The translations under genes were made by a program, and so were the position numbers. Below, one piece after another: positions 8,357 to 15,538 of a stretch of 33,301 nucleotides of DNA. This DNA is from Firmicutes bacterium UBA5496 (GTDB lineage Bacteria > Bacillota > Proteinivoracia > UBA4975). Under the pieces are notes generated by a model. The model was not told the origin of the DNA. It made no database searches and saw nothing but the letters and a program-made list of their open reading frames with translations. Position 1 is the stretch's first letter, and each line of letters begins with the position of its first letter. The stretch spans positions 3,277-36,577 of the forward strand of contig DIPE01000046.1 in assembly GCA_002427015.1 (NCBI GenBank), read 5' to 3'.

Positions 8357-8542
8357 TATATCTCTGTACTCAAGATAACTCATCTAAAAATTATATCGAA
8401 TCAGCAAATTTAATTTGTTATCGCGAAGCAATAAGTCTTGCTTTCCCGACAAGTTACACCCATAAGCTTTGATCTTTAATTGTTAATTATTTGCTGAGCA
8501 AATTCACATCTGCGGGCAATACTAAATTCAGGAGGTGAAGGA

Positions 8543-8716
8543 ATGGTTAAGAAAGGACGATATAAAGACTCCTTGTCCCGTAACCGGAGTATAGAGGAAA
8601 TAGCTGAAGAGATTGGCCTCAGTTCCGGCGGCGCCAGGGAAAAGAGCAAGCGCAAACTGTATAAAATTCGCAATGCCGGCCAGGGTCAGGTGAAAATCCG
8701 TGGGGATAAAGAATAA
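8543..8716 (+). CDS. 57-residue basic orphan protein
   Basis: Small gene supported by a strong SD (AGGAGGTGAAGG, ending two bases before the ATG with the AGGAGG core seven away) and by an intrinsic terminator just after the stop. The product begins MVKKGRYKDSLSRN and has the amphipathic stretch IEEIAEEIGLSSGGAREKSK followed by a very basic tail (RKLYKIRNAGQGQVKIRG). IEEIAEEIGLS looks like the first helices of a helix-turn-helix (compare IAEELGIS-type regulators), so a small DNA- or RNA-binding protein is possible. No family is recognised and the function is unknown. Confidence 0.72.
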   Translation: MVKKGRYKDSLSRNRSIEEIAEEIGLSSGGAREKSKRKLYKIRNAGQGQVKIRGDKE

Positions 8717-8720
8717 ATAA

Positions 8721-8743
8721 GTGGCGGAAACGCCACTTGTTTG
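8721..8743 (+). terminator. intrinsic terminator of the 57-residue gene
   Basis: Stem GTGGCG/CGCCAC with a GAAA tetraloop, followed by TTGTTT. Confidence 0.8.
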
Positions 8744-8811
8744 CGTAATCCCCTGCATTTTTCGCAAAAGCAAAAAAAATAAAAAAAAACCCAGAATAAA
8801 TCATTCAGGCA

Positions 8812-8841
8812 TTTACATCGACATTGTAACACAGTTATAAT
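8812..8841 (+). promoter_or_regulatory. sigma-A type promoter for the 151-residue orphan gene
   Basis: TTTACA (8812-8817), an 18-base spacer and a perfect TATAAT (8836-8841), about 50 bases ahead of the start at 8892. Confidence 0.75.
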
Positions 8842-8891
8842 ATAATTATATATATCGCCGCCGGCAGGCAGGCATGCCAGGAGGTAGACAG

Positions 8892-9347
8892 ATGAGATTG
8901 GCTCACCTTCAGCAGGAGATAGCAGAATTAAAAGATACCAAAGACCTTGAGTGGGGCTCTGGCTCGTTTAGCAAACGGATTGTATTGCTGCACTGCTCCA
9001 TTTCCGGAGCTGCCCTTGCATGCAAGACTGGCCAGACTTCTAAGTGTGCTTCTGAACTGGCTGCACTGGTCATTCAGATTGTCGCCTTCCCCGCCATGTT
9101 CCCCAGCTGGGGTGACATCTGGGGCGCCCAAAGTCTTGAAGACTTCAAGACAGAAGGCATTTCCGGAGACCTCTGGGATAACTTGTACAAGTTGCATCAA
9201 CTGGCTTCCGGCCTTGTTGGCGGACGCAGTGATATCATCCTTCTCTTTAAAATGCTTCAAGTTGCCAGAGCTGCCTCCCAGCAGCACAATATTGAACTGA
9301 CCAGGGCAATCAAGGAACAGATGGACAGCTATTGGCAAACAGCTTAA
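8892..9347 (+). CDS. hypothetical helical protein, 151 aa (orphan)
   Basis: Not recognised. The start ATG is six bases after a perfect AGGAGGT (8879-8885), with a consensus promoter upstream and a terminator directly after the stop, so it is a real single-gene unit. The product is soluble and mostly helical: an N-terminal charged helix (LQQEIAELKDTKDLEW), a hydrophobic central helix pair with several Cys (LLHCSISGAALACK and ASELAALVIQIVAF), and a C-terminal segment ending in IKEQMDSYWQTA. The spacing of the two central helices faintly recalls all-alpha NTP pyrophosphatases (MazG-like), but the acidic metal-binding residues of that family are missing, so this is not claimed as a function. The YxlEFG-like cluster begins 70 bases downstream after a terminator. 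Confidence 0.75.
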   Translation: MRLAHLQQEIAELKDTKDLEWGSGSFSKRIVLLHCSISGAALACKTGQTSKCASELAALVIQIVAFPAMFPSWGDIWGAQSLEDFKTEGISGDLWDNLYKLHQLASGLVGGRSDIILLFKMLQVARAASQQHNIELTRAIKEQMDSYWQTA

Positions 9348-9371
9348 ATGCCCTCAGGGGCATTTTTTGTT
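9348..9371 (+). terminator. intrinsic terminator of the 151-residue gene
   Basis: Stem ATGCCC/GGGCAT with loop TCAG followed by TTTTT, immediately after the stop codon. Confidence 0.88.
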
Positions 9372-9416
9372 TTCCCTTTAGCCCTGGGATAAAAAGCAAA
9401 AAGGAGGAAAAAGCAC

Positions 9417-9617
9417 ATGGAAGAGTTTCTTGTCCAATATTGGCCGCTCTTGATTCCCATCGTCCTCATTGACTTTGTCCTGAAAATTGTCGCTCTCATC
9501 GACCTGCTCCGCCGAGAACAGGTGGCCGGGGGGAAAAAATGGCTTTGGGCAATTGTAATTTTGGCGATAAATTATCTTGGCCCGATAATATACCTGGTTC
9601 TCGGCAGAAAGGAGTAA
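9417..9617 (+). CDS. PLDc_N domain membrane protein, YxlE-like
   Basis: A 66-residue membrane protein of the PLDc_N (phospholipase D nuclease N-terminal) type. Two hydrophobic segments, LLIPIVLIDFVLKIVALIDL and LWAIVILAINYLGPIIYLVLG, flank a charged linker (RREQVAGGKK), and the N-Y-L-G-P-I-I-Y-L signature of the domain is present. The SD AAAGGAGG is strong. It is followed five bases later by an ABC ATPase and then an ABC permease. This matches the yxlE-yxlF-yxlG order in the Bacillus subtilis sigY operon, where YxlE helps restrain sigma-Y. No sigma factor gene lies nearby here, so the regulatory role cannot be assumed. Confidence 0.87.
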   Translation: MEEFLVQYWPLLIPIVLIDFVLKIVALIDLLRREQVAGGKKWLWAIVILAINYLGPIIYLVLGRKE

Positions 9618-9621
9618 GGCT

Positions 9622-10533
9622 TTGGAGCACGTAATTCAGACAGAAAACTTATGCCGCCAATTTGGAACAGTCAAAGCCGTCCACAACCTCAGCCTCAATG
9701 TGCCCAAGGGCTCAGTCTACGGCTTTCTCGGCCCCAATGGCGCCGGCAAGACCACTACAATCAAGCTACTTCTGGGCCTGACCAAACCCAGTGCGGGGAC
9801 AATCCGGGTCCTGGGCCAGCCTGCACCCTCCGGAAATTACTTAAACCGAATCGGGTTCTTGCCTGATGTGCCCAATTTCTACCCCTGGATGCGGGGAGAG
9901 GAATTCCTGGACTTTGTGGGACAGCTCTTTGCCATCCCCCCTGCTGAACTTAAAAAGCGCAAAGCCGAGCTGCTGGAAATCACCGGCCTGCAAGGGGTAA
10001 AGACTAAAATAGGCGGCTATTCCAGGGGCATGAAACAGCGCCTGGGACTGGCTCAGGCTCTGATTAATCAGCCGGACCTGGTCTTCCTGGATGAACCCAC
10101 CTCCGCTCTGGATCCCATTGGCCGCAAAGAGCTTCTGGATACTATCAGCATGATTTCTCACCGCTGCACAGTATTTTTCTCCACCCACATCCTCACAGAT
10201 GTAGAACGGGTCTGTGACCGGGTGGGCATCCTCAACCAAGGAGAACTTGTCACTGAAGATACTATCTCTAACCTGCACAAGCGCTTTGCCAAAAACGCCT
10301 TTAGGCTGGCTGTTGTTGGGGACCCTGCCCCCTTTATCCTAGCTCTCAAGGGCAGGGAATGGGTGCAGGAGGTAAGGGAGGAAAACGGCTCTATTCTTGT
10401 GACCGCCTTTGATCTCACGGCCGCCCAGCAGGAAATCCCCTCTTTGCTGGCTGAGCACAGACTGGGACTGGGCAAGCTGGAGCCTGTGGAAATGAATCTG
10501 GAAGATATCTTCGTCAGGTTGGTGAAACCATGA
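9622..10533 (+). CDS. ABC transporter ATP-binding protein, YxlF-like
   Basis: ATPase of an ABC-2 exporter, 303 residues. Walker A is GPNGAGKTT (37-45), the signature is YSRGMKQRLGLAQA (about 134-147), Walker B is LVFLDEP (about 155-161) with SALDP, and the switch His is in FFSTHIL. The C-terminal 80 residues form the small extra domain of the CcmA/YxlF type. The start is TTG at 9622, seven bases after AAAGGAG; this SD straddles the stop of the YxlE-like gene, which indicates translational coupling. The downstream end overlaps the permease start by four bases. Related pairs export antibiotics or peptides, but the substrate here is unknown. Confidence 0.92.
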   Translation: MEHVIQTENLCRQFGTVKAVHNLSLNVPKGSVYGFLGPNGAGKTTTIKLLLGLTKPSAGTIRVLGQPAPSGNYLNRIGFLPDVPNFYPWMRGEEFLDFVGQLFAIPPAELKKRKAELLEITGLQGVKTKIGGYSRGMKQRLGLAQALINQPDLVFLDEPTSALDPIGRKELLDTISMISHRCTVFFSTHILTDVERVCDRVGILNQGELVTEDTISNLHKRFAKNAFRLAVVGDPAPFILALKGREWVQEVREENGSILVTAFDLTAAQQEIPSLLAEHRLGLGKLEPVEMNLEDIFVRLVKP

Positions 10534-11294
10534 AAAACTTCGGCACCATGTTTTTTAAAGAAATCCGCGAGTTCCTGCGCACTTACAAAATCTATGTAGT
10601 CCCCGGCCTCTTCCTGCTCTTTGGCCTTACCAGCCCCATTCTCACCAAACTGATGCCAAAGCTGCTGGGAAATCTGGTGACAGAAATAGGCATCACCCTG
10701 CCGGAAATGACCTGGCTTGACGCTTACGGGCAATTTTTTAAAAATCTCAACCAAATGGGGATACTGGCCATCATCCTCACAACCATGGGCACTATTGCCG
10801 ATGAAAGAAACCGGGGCATAACCCAGCTGGTGCTGACCAAGCCTGTGTCCCGGACCGGCTATGTCCTGGCCAAGTATGCGGCCAATCTGCTGCTGATCAG
10901 CCTGGCCTCCCTGCTTGCCTTTTGCGCGGCCTGGTTTTACACCGACGTCATCTTTGCGGATACAGTTTTTTTGGCGGGACTCAAGGCCACAGGTATATAC
11001 CTAGCTTATGTTGCCGTTATCCTGGCATTGATTATCTTTGCCAGCGCCATGACAAAATCAGCCATCGCTGCCGGCGGCCTGACGGTGCTGGGCTTAATTA
11101 TCCTCAACCTGCTGCCTTTATTTTCCCGGACCCTGAGCAAGTACTCCCCTGCCGTGCTGACAGATTACATCTCCCAGGCAGCAGCGGGCACCGCTGCCAG
11201 CTGTGATATTTGGGGCGCGGTTGCCTTTGCCGCCGGCACTATTGCCCTTTTGCTGGGTTCTGCCTCTTTGCTCTTTTCTCGCAAAGAATTATAA
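10530..11294 (+). CDS. ABC-2 type transporter permease, YxlG-like
   Basis: Six-span membrane component, 254 residues, partner of the preceding ATPase. The N-terminus FFKEIREFLRTYKIYVVPGLFLLFGLTSP is the amphipathic entry and first span of ABC2_membrane permeases. The conserved DERNRGITQLVLTKPVSRTGYVLAK loop (about 91-115) follows the second span, and four more hydrophobic segments end in LLLGSASLLFSRKEL. It is the last gene of the three-gene cluster; an 11-bp perfect terminator stem lies 37 bases after the stop. Confidence 0.9.
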   Translation: MKNFGTMFFKEIREFLRTYKIYVVPGLFLLFGLTSPILTKLMPKLLGNLVTEIGITLPEMTWLDAYGQFFKNLNQMGILAIILTTMGTIADERNRGITQLVLTKPVSRTGYVLAKYAANLLLISLASLLAFCAAWFYTDVIFADTVFLAGLKATGIYLAYVAVILALIIFASAMTKSAIAAGGLTVLGLIILNLLPLFSRTLSKYSPAVLTDYISQAAAGTAASCDIWGAVAFAAGTIALLLGSASLLFSRKEL

Positions 11295-11330
11295 CGGGAC
11301 CATTAGGGTTTCACTTTCGCCGATACAGAA

Positions 11331-11367
11331 AATAAGCTGCCAAAACCGGCAGCTTATTACTTTTACT
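11331..11367 (+). terminator. bidirectional terminator between the YxlG-like gene and the 225-residue orphan
   Basis: A perfect 11-bp stem, AATAAGCTGCC/GGCAGCTTATT (arms 11331-11341 and 11348-11358), loop AAAACC. ACTTTTACT follows on the plus strand and TTTTCTGT on the minus strand, so it can serve both convergent units. Confidence 0.85.
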
Positions 11368-12040
11368 GCACCCGCATCAACTTGCTTTCCCCCCGGCCGT
11401 ACACTCCGGCATTGACTTGGGCCAGGGCCGGGAAATCCAGGTCCCCATGATCAGTGAGCCAGTAATCAGGCAGAATTCCCGCTTGCTGTAAACCTTGAAA
11501 AACAGGGCCTTTTTTCTTGCTTAGGCAGCACCAGTTGCCCCCTTCCCGGCAGCCATCAGTAACCGTGGCTACGTAGGCGGGCTTTACATCCAAGGGCGTC
11601 ATTATTTCCGAAACAAAGGCAACTGCGTCGGCAGGAATATAGAGAACCGGCAAGGAATGGCTGGCCAGGCGAAGATCCAGGGCATACCAACAGTCAGAGG
11701 TTACAGAGCCCCCTTGAGGAGCATGCCGTCCCCGGGAACGGAGGCTCAATATCCAGTTTTCCGGAGGCTGGACAACTAGTACTTTCTCAATCCGAATATC
11801 AGGCCCCCAATTCAGGCTATCCCCTGCAGCCCATGCCTGTTCTAGCTTCGCCGCCAGCTGGCAGCTGTAGTCCACATAAATGCACAGTCCAGGTTTGGGC
11901 AAGTTAAACTGGAGGCTTAGGCGCAATAATGACAGGGGCACCTTCCAATCAAACCCAGCTGCGGGATAAAGCAAAATCTTCAGCTGTGCCTGCAGCTGGA
12001 GCTGGGGCAAGGCAGCTATTTTCAGCACGGCCATCCCCAT
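11363..12040 (-). CDS. hypothetical protein, 225 aa (orphan)
   Basis: Not recognised. It has no signal peptide or membrane span and looks like a soluble beta-rich protein: alternating hydrophobic strands occur in KVPLSLLRLSLQF, GLCIYVDY and RIEKVLVVQPPENWILSLRS. The C-terminal half has a Cys-containing segment (VTDGCREGGNWCCLSKK, about 165-181) and an acidic motif DYWLTDHGDLDFPAL. ATG at 12040 is used; an ATG two codons later (12034) has a slightly better spaced SD (AAAGG). An imperfect inverted repeat, ATACGCTCC-C-GGAGTGTAT (12065-12083), sits just upstream and could be an operator. Codon use and the downstream terminator argue for a real gene. No function is proposed. Confidence 0.7.
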   Translation of the reverse strand: MGMAVLKIAALPQLQLQAQLKILLYPAAGFDWKVPLSLLRLSLQFNLPKPGLCIYVDYSCQLAAKLEQAWAAGDSLNWGPDIRIEKVLVVQPPENWILSLRSRGRHAPQGGSVTSDCWYALDLRLASHSLPVLYIPADAVAFVSEIMTPLDVKPAYVATVTDGCREGGNWCCLSKKKGPVFQGLQQAGILPDYWLTDHGDLDFPALAQVNAGVYGRGESKLMRVQ

Positions 12041-12175
12041 CCTTTACAGTTCCTTACTATATGGATACGCTCCCGGAGTGTATATATCCTTTACTGTCCT
12101 TCTACGCTCAAAAGAGCACTTTCACATAGCTCTATGCCGCCCCTGCTCCATGAAGTCCGGGGTCGCCAAAGAACT

Positions 12176-12204
12176 AGAAAAAGCCCGGGGGCAAACCGGG
12201 CTTT
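12176..12204 (-). terminator. intrinsic terminator of the PatB-like gene
   Basis: Stem AAAGCCCGG/CCGGGCTTT (arms 12180-12188 and 12196-12204), loop GGGCAAA, followed on the minus strand by TTTCTAG. It begins 20 bases after the aminotransferase stop. Confidence 0.85.
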
Positions 12205-12223
12205 ATTTTGTGAAAAAATACAC

Positions 12224-13411
12224 CTATTTTCGCTTATCCCTAAAACTGTCATCAATAGCAACCTTTAGCCCTTCCATGGCCTTGACCAACCGAGAACGGG
12301 GGCAGGCGGTATTGAGGCGAACAAATCCCCTGCCCTCATCACCAAAGGTATAGCCCTGATTAAGCCAAAGATGGGCTTTGGTGAGCAAAAAACTTTCCAA
12401 TTCCTGGGGAGAAAGGCCGAGAGCGTTAAAATCCAGCCAGAGCAGGTACAGCCCCTGGGACTCCGCCATTTTAATCTCAGGGAGATTCTCGGCCAAAAAG
12501 TCCCGGACGAAGTCTTTATTGGCGGCAATATAGGCCATGGCCTCATCCAGCCATTGATCCCCGTAAGTGTAAGCGGCCTCACAGGCTACCAAGCCAATGG
12601 CATTTACCTTGCCCACCCCCCAGCATCTTGCCGCTGCTTCAAATTGTGCTCGCAGCTTGGGATTGGGCACGAAAATATTCGAGGTCTGCAGCCCCGCCAG
12701 ATTGAAAGTCTTGCTGGGAGCGGTGCAGACAATAGAAATATCGGAATAGGCGGCATCTACAGAAGGCAGAGGATAATGGCGGACACCTGGAAAAGCCAGG
12801 TCTTGGTGAATTTCATCGGCGACAATGAGCACATTATACTTAAGGCAAATATCTGCCATTTGCTTAAGTTCCTGGGGGGTCCATACCCGACCCACCGGGT
12901 TGTGGGGACTGCAGAGAATGAAGAGCTTGACGCCTTCTTTAATCTTTGCCTCAAAGTCCTGGAAGTCTATGCGATATCCTTCCTGCTGCCGGATGAGGGG
13001 ATTTTTTATCAGTTTGCGGCCATTGCCTAGAACAGCATTGGCAAAGGGAGGGTATACCGGGGGTTGGATGAGAACAGCGTCCCCTGGGCGGGTAAAGGCC
13101 TGGAGGGCCAGGTTGATGGCGGGCACCACTCCTGGAACAGTCAGTATCCATTCTTTTTCAATGGCCCAGTTAAAACGTCGCTGCATCCAGCCCTGTAAAC
13201 TCTTGTAATATGAGTCGGTTGGCAGGGAATACCCGTAAATCTCATGGGCAATGCGCCCTTTGATCGCTTCAGTGACCTGGGGAAGGATCTCGAAATCCAT
13301 ATCCGCCACCCAAAGGGGAAGGGCTTCCGCGGGAATGCCCATTTGAGCATGCCCATCCCATTTCGCGCTGCCGGTGCCCCGGCGATTGATTACCCTATCG
13401 AATGATTTCAA
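12224..13411 (-). CDS. PatB/MalY family C-S lyase (PLP-dependent)
   Basis: Fold-type I PLP enzyme of the MalY/PatB cystathionine beta-lyase branch, which cleaves C-S bonds of cystathionine or related thioethers to give pyruvate, ammonia and a thiol. The 395 residues include the family N-terminus RGTGSAKWDG (11-20), LPLWVADMDF (31-40), VPGVVPAI (92-99), the CSPHNPVGRVW block (167-177), VADEIHQDL (198-206) and the PLP lysine in APSKTFNLAG (Lys234). RLNTACPRS near the C-terminus carries the carboxylate-binding Arg. The start is TTG at 13411, seven bases after AAGGAGG. The gene stands alone with its own terminator. The exact substrate (cystathionine or another sulfur compound) is open. Confidence 0.93.
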   Translation of the reverse strand: MKSFDRVINRRGTGSAKWDGHAQMGIPAEALPLWVADMDFEILPQVTEAIKGRIAHEIYGYSLPTDSYYKSLQGWMQRRFNWAIEKEWILTVPGVVPAINLALQAFTRPGDAVLIQPPVYPPFANAVLGNGRKLIKNPLIRQQEGYRIDFQDFEAKIKEGVKLFILCSPHNPVGRVWTPQELKQMADICLKYNVLIVADEIHQDLAFPGVRHYPLPSVDAAYSDISIVCTAPSKTFNLAGLQTSNIFVPNPKLRAQFEAAARCWGVGKVNAIGLVACEAAYTYGDQWLDEAMAYIAANKDFVRDFLAENLPEIKMAESQGLYLLWLDFNALGLSPQELESFLLTKAHLWLNQGYTFGDEGRGFVRLNTACPRSRLVKAMEGLKVAIDDSFRDKRK

Positions 13412-13534
13412 TTTACAGCCTCCTTATCTAGCCTCTGCTATATATTCTAGTTGCTATTTTTATTCTCCTGCCTGGGAATTTGCCAGGGGCAAAAATTAGG
13501 AACCATTCCATAATAAAACATACTTTTTGGCAAT

Positions 13535-13562
13535 AAAAACCAGGCTAGTCAGCCTGGTTTTT
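13535..13562 (-). terminator. terminator overlapping the 3' end of the VanY-like gene
   Basis: A perfect 12-bp stem, AAAAACCAGGCT/AGCCTGGTTTTT, loop AGTC. On the minus strand the T run ends the carboxypeptidase mRNA. The TAG stop (13545-13547) lies inside the hairpin. Confidence 0.88.
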
Positions 13563-14837
13563 CATTTGTAGGAATTCAATTAAAGTCAGTCCGGATTCTT
13601 TCCATTCCTGGGCCAGCTCCACCCCGATATACCGGTAATGCCAAGGTTCATACTTATAGCCGGTTATCTCTTCGCTGCCCCGGGGATAACTCAAAGCGAA
13701 CCCAAATTTATAGGCATTTGCAAGCAGCCATTTGCCCTGGCTGGTATCTGCAAAGCCATCAGAATAGTCCCTGTTAGTGCCGCCAAAGTCCACGGCTGTT
13801 CCCAGCTGGTGCTCTGACTGCCCGGGCCTGGCGCTGTATCGTTCTGCAGCCAGCACTCCGTCCCGCTTGGCATAGCGGTAAAAGAGGTTGTGCTGGGTGC
13901 TGTAACTGCGGTAACCGGAATCCACGTTGAGCTTCGCCCCCTCGGCCTGGGCGGCCTGGGCCATTATTTCCAGAGCGTCAGCAACCTGGCTGCGCACCCG
14001 GCGCTTCTTGACACTGAGGTGACTGGGCAGCTCCACCAAATCTGCGGGAGCGTACTCTCCAATAGTAGTCTGCTTGCCCACGACGGCTTTGAGGCTGCTG
14101 CCGTCGGCAGGCACCAGTTCCTTGCGAAATCTAGCCAGGATGCTGCGCCTTTCCTCACAGATGAAGGAATACTCTTCCTGAGTGGCCACTTCCTGCTGGG
14201 TCTGGAGATCGACCCAGCCGAAAAATTCATACCCTTCCCTGGGAATCGCCTCCAGGGTAACCTGAGCCGCGGGCAGCAGGGTCCAGGTTTCCGCTACCTG
14301 GCCGCCCTCCTCAATCTCCAGATCTACCTTGTAATCTTCAGGCAAGAACATCGCCGTCAGATCCCGGTGGCCAGCGGCGGTAAAGGTGTACTCAGCTTCA
14401 GTGCTGACCACTTCTCCTTGCTCGGTCCAGCAGACAAATCTGTATCCCCTTTCCGGAACGGCGGTAATAGTGTATTCGCTGCCGTGGCGGGCAGGTTCCT
14501 GAGAATAGAGAAAGTCACCCTGTCCTTGAGCCAGGGCGGAAACCGCATACTCCAGGGGCCTGAGATTAGCTGTCAGCTTAGTCTTTCTCCGAACAACAAA
14601 AGTAAAGTCGCTTGTTTCCGACACTACCTGTCCTCCTTGAGTCCAGCTGACAAATTCCCAGCCCGGCTCCGGCATGGCGCTGACGGTAGCCTCCTGACCC
14701 TGAGTATAGGCGCCGGCGCCAATCAGTTCGGCGGCCTGTCCGGGCTCAGAGCTCAAGACTACATGGACAGTATCACAGCCGGCCAAAAGCAGCGCCGCCA
14801 AACAAATTAAACCGAAAGAGAGCCATGTTTTTTTCAT
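13545..14837 (-). CDS. VanY-like D-alanyl-D-alanine carboxypeptidase lipoprotein with three N-terminal repeats
   Basis: Predicted cell-wall peptidase of family M15B, which removes the terminal D-Ala from peptidoglycan stems. The 430 residues begin with a lipoprotein signal (LLAGC, Cys21), so the enzyme is anchored outside. Three repeats of about 70 residues follow (about 22-95, 96-167, 168-238), each with the pattern GYEFxxW ... aromatic-T/S-F ... L.A.F typical of the bacterial repeat (Flg_new/InlB B-repeat-like) fold. The catalytic domain has DSGYRSY (306-312), SEHQLGTAVDF with Zn ligands His343 and Asp350, and EPWHYRYIG with Glu397 and His400. The start is the ATG at 14837 behind GGGGGG. 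A consensus promoter lies upstream. Confidence 0.92.
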   Translation of the reverse strand: MKKTWLSFGLICLAALLLAGCDTVHVVLSSEPGQAAELIGAGAYTQGQEATVSAMPEPGWEFVSWTQGGQVVSETSDFTFVVRRKTKLTANLRPLEYAVSALAQGQGDFLYSQEPARHGSEYTITAVPERGYRFVCWTEQGEVVSTEAEYTFTAAGHRDLTAMFLPEDYKVDLEIEEGGQVAETWTLLPAAQVTLEAIPREGYEFFGWVDLQTQQEVATQEEYSFICEERRSILARFRKELVPADGSSLKAVVGKQTTIGEYAPADLVELPSHLSVKKRRVRSQVADALEIMAQAAQAEGAKLNVDSGYRSYSTQHNLFYRYAKRDGVLAAERYSARPGQSEHQLGTAVDFGGTNRDYSDGFADTSQGKWLLANAYKFGFALSYPRGSEEITGYKYEPWHYRYIGVELAQEWKESGLTLIEFLQMKNQAD

Positions 14838-14876
14838 GTCAATCCCCCCATGATTTTGCTCATTTGGGACATTCTT

Positions 14877-14905
14877 ATTGTACCGCCGGACTGCCGACAA
14901 TTCAA
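14877..14905 (-). promoter_or_regulatory. sigma-A type promoter of the VanY-like gene
   Basis: TTGAAT (14900-14905), a 17-base spacer and TACAAT (14877-14882) on the minus strand, 40 bases ahead of the start. Confidence 0.65.
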
Positions 14906-14995
14906 TAGCGCCAAACGTGTATTCTCTTGGAAAAACTGAGACAAGCAATCAGGGGAAGAATAAAAATCTGCATCCATTCTTTTCCCAGCGATTTA

Positions 14996-15004
14996 TGGTA
15001 TAAT
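14996..15004 (+). promoter_or_regulatory. extended -10 promoter of the 53-residue membrane protein gene
   Basis: TGGTATAAT: a perfect TATAAT at 14999-15004 with the TG extension two bases upstream. The -35 region is weak, which is common for extended -10 promoters. Confidence 0.6.
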
Positions 15005-15049
15005 TATACTATTATTAAAACTCATTCTTACTAAAAAGGAGGAATTCAT

Positions 15050-15211
15050 ATGAAACGTGTTGGCGCCATTCTCCTGGGAATCTGGCTTATCCTTACAGGT
15101 GTCCTTGGGATGGATTTAGTGACTCTTACTGGAGCAGTTGCAGAAATAGTGACCAAAGGCCTTCCGGTTCTGGCCATTATTGCCGGCATCTTTCTTCTTA
15201 TTGGCAAGTAA
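15050..15211 (+). CDS. 53-residue small membrane protein
   Basis: Mini-gene with a perfect SD (AAGGAGG, seven bases before the ATG), a promoter with TATAAT 46 bases upstream and a terminator after the stop. The product starts MKRVGAILLGIWLILTGVL and has a second hydrophobic segment near the end (LPVLAIIAGIFLLIGK), giving two predicted membrane spans joined by a short loop containing one Asp and one Glu. Similar two-span mini-proteins of unknown function are common in Bacillota. No family is assigned with confidence. Confidence 0.78.
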   Translation: MKRVGAILLGIWLILTGVLGMDLVTLTGAVAEIVTKGLPVLAIIAGIFLLIGK

Positions 15212-15218
15212 AGCACTA

Positions 15219-15246
15219 GAACACCTGCGGGTGTTCTTTATTTTTC
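15219..15246 (+). terminator. intrinsic terminator of the 53-residue gene
   Basis: Stem GAACACC/GGTGTTC with loop TGCG, followed by TTTATTTTT. Confidence 0.88.
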
Positions 15247-15267
15247 CCCCGGAAGAAACCCGTTGCC

Positions 15268-15297
15268 TTGACAGGCCTTAAACATACGTGGTATTCT
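15268..15297 (+). promoter_or_regulatory. promoter of the proS T-box unit
   Basis: Perfect TTGACA (15268-15273), an 18-base spacer and TATTCT (15292-15297) with a TG extension. Transcription would start near 15304. Confidence 0.8.
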
Positions 15298-15303
15298 ACC
15301 ATC

Positions 15304-15523
15304 AAAGCAAAAAGTGATGACGGGGCCACATCTGCCTTCGGCAGTCCAGAGAGGAAGCGGTCTGGTGCAAGCTTCCCTGTCCGAACCAGCCTCCCACCCC
15401 TGAACCGCTGATGATGAATCAGCCGGGTCCGCCCGTTACAGCCAAACGAGGTCCCTCTCGGGGATAAATTAAGGTGGTACCACGAAGCAGCCCTTCGTCC
15501 TTATGGACAGGGCTGCTTTATTT
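15304..15523 (+). promoter_or_regulatory. T-box leader controlling proS
   Basis: tRNA-sensing leader RNA. The conserved T-box block AAGGTGGTACCACG is at 15471-15484, and the terminator follows: stem AAGCAGCCCT/AGGGCTGCTT (15485-15494 and 15509-15518) then TTTATTTG. Stem I shows the AGAGAGGAAGC-type element at about 15350-15360. The gene product predicts a proline specifier. CCA at 15386-15388, in the sequence GAACCAG after the distal stem-I hairpin, is the most likely candidate; CCG at 15405-15407 is the alternative. Uncharged tRNA-Pro would pair with the bulge ending in TGGTAC-ACC and allow readthrough into proS. Confidence 0.9.
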
Positions 15524-15538
15524 GTGAGGAGGATAAAA

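Noticed and set aside
8892..9347. MazG-like nucleotide pyrophosphohydrolase for the 151-residue orphan
   Set aside because: The spacing of two helices is suggestive, but the conserved acidic metal-binding residues are absent.
13890..14810. 306-codon open frame on the plus strand opposite the VanY-like gene
   Set aside because: The minus strand encodes a clear M15B peptidase with Zn ligands and a lipobox; the plus frame is a shadow of GC-biased codons.
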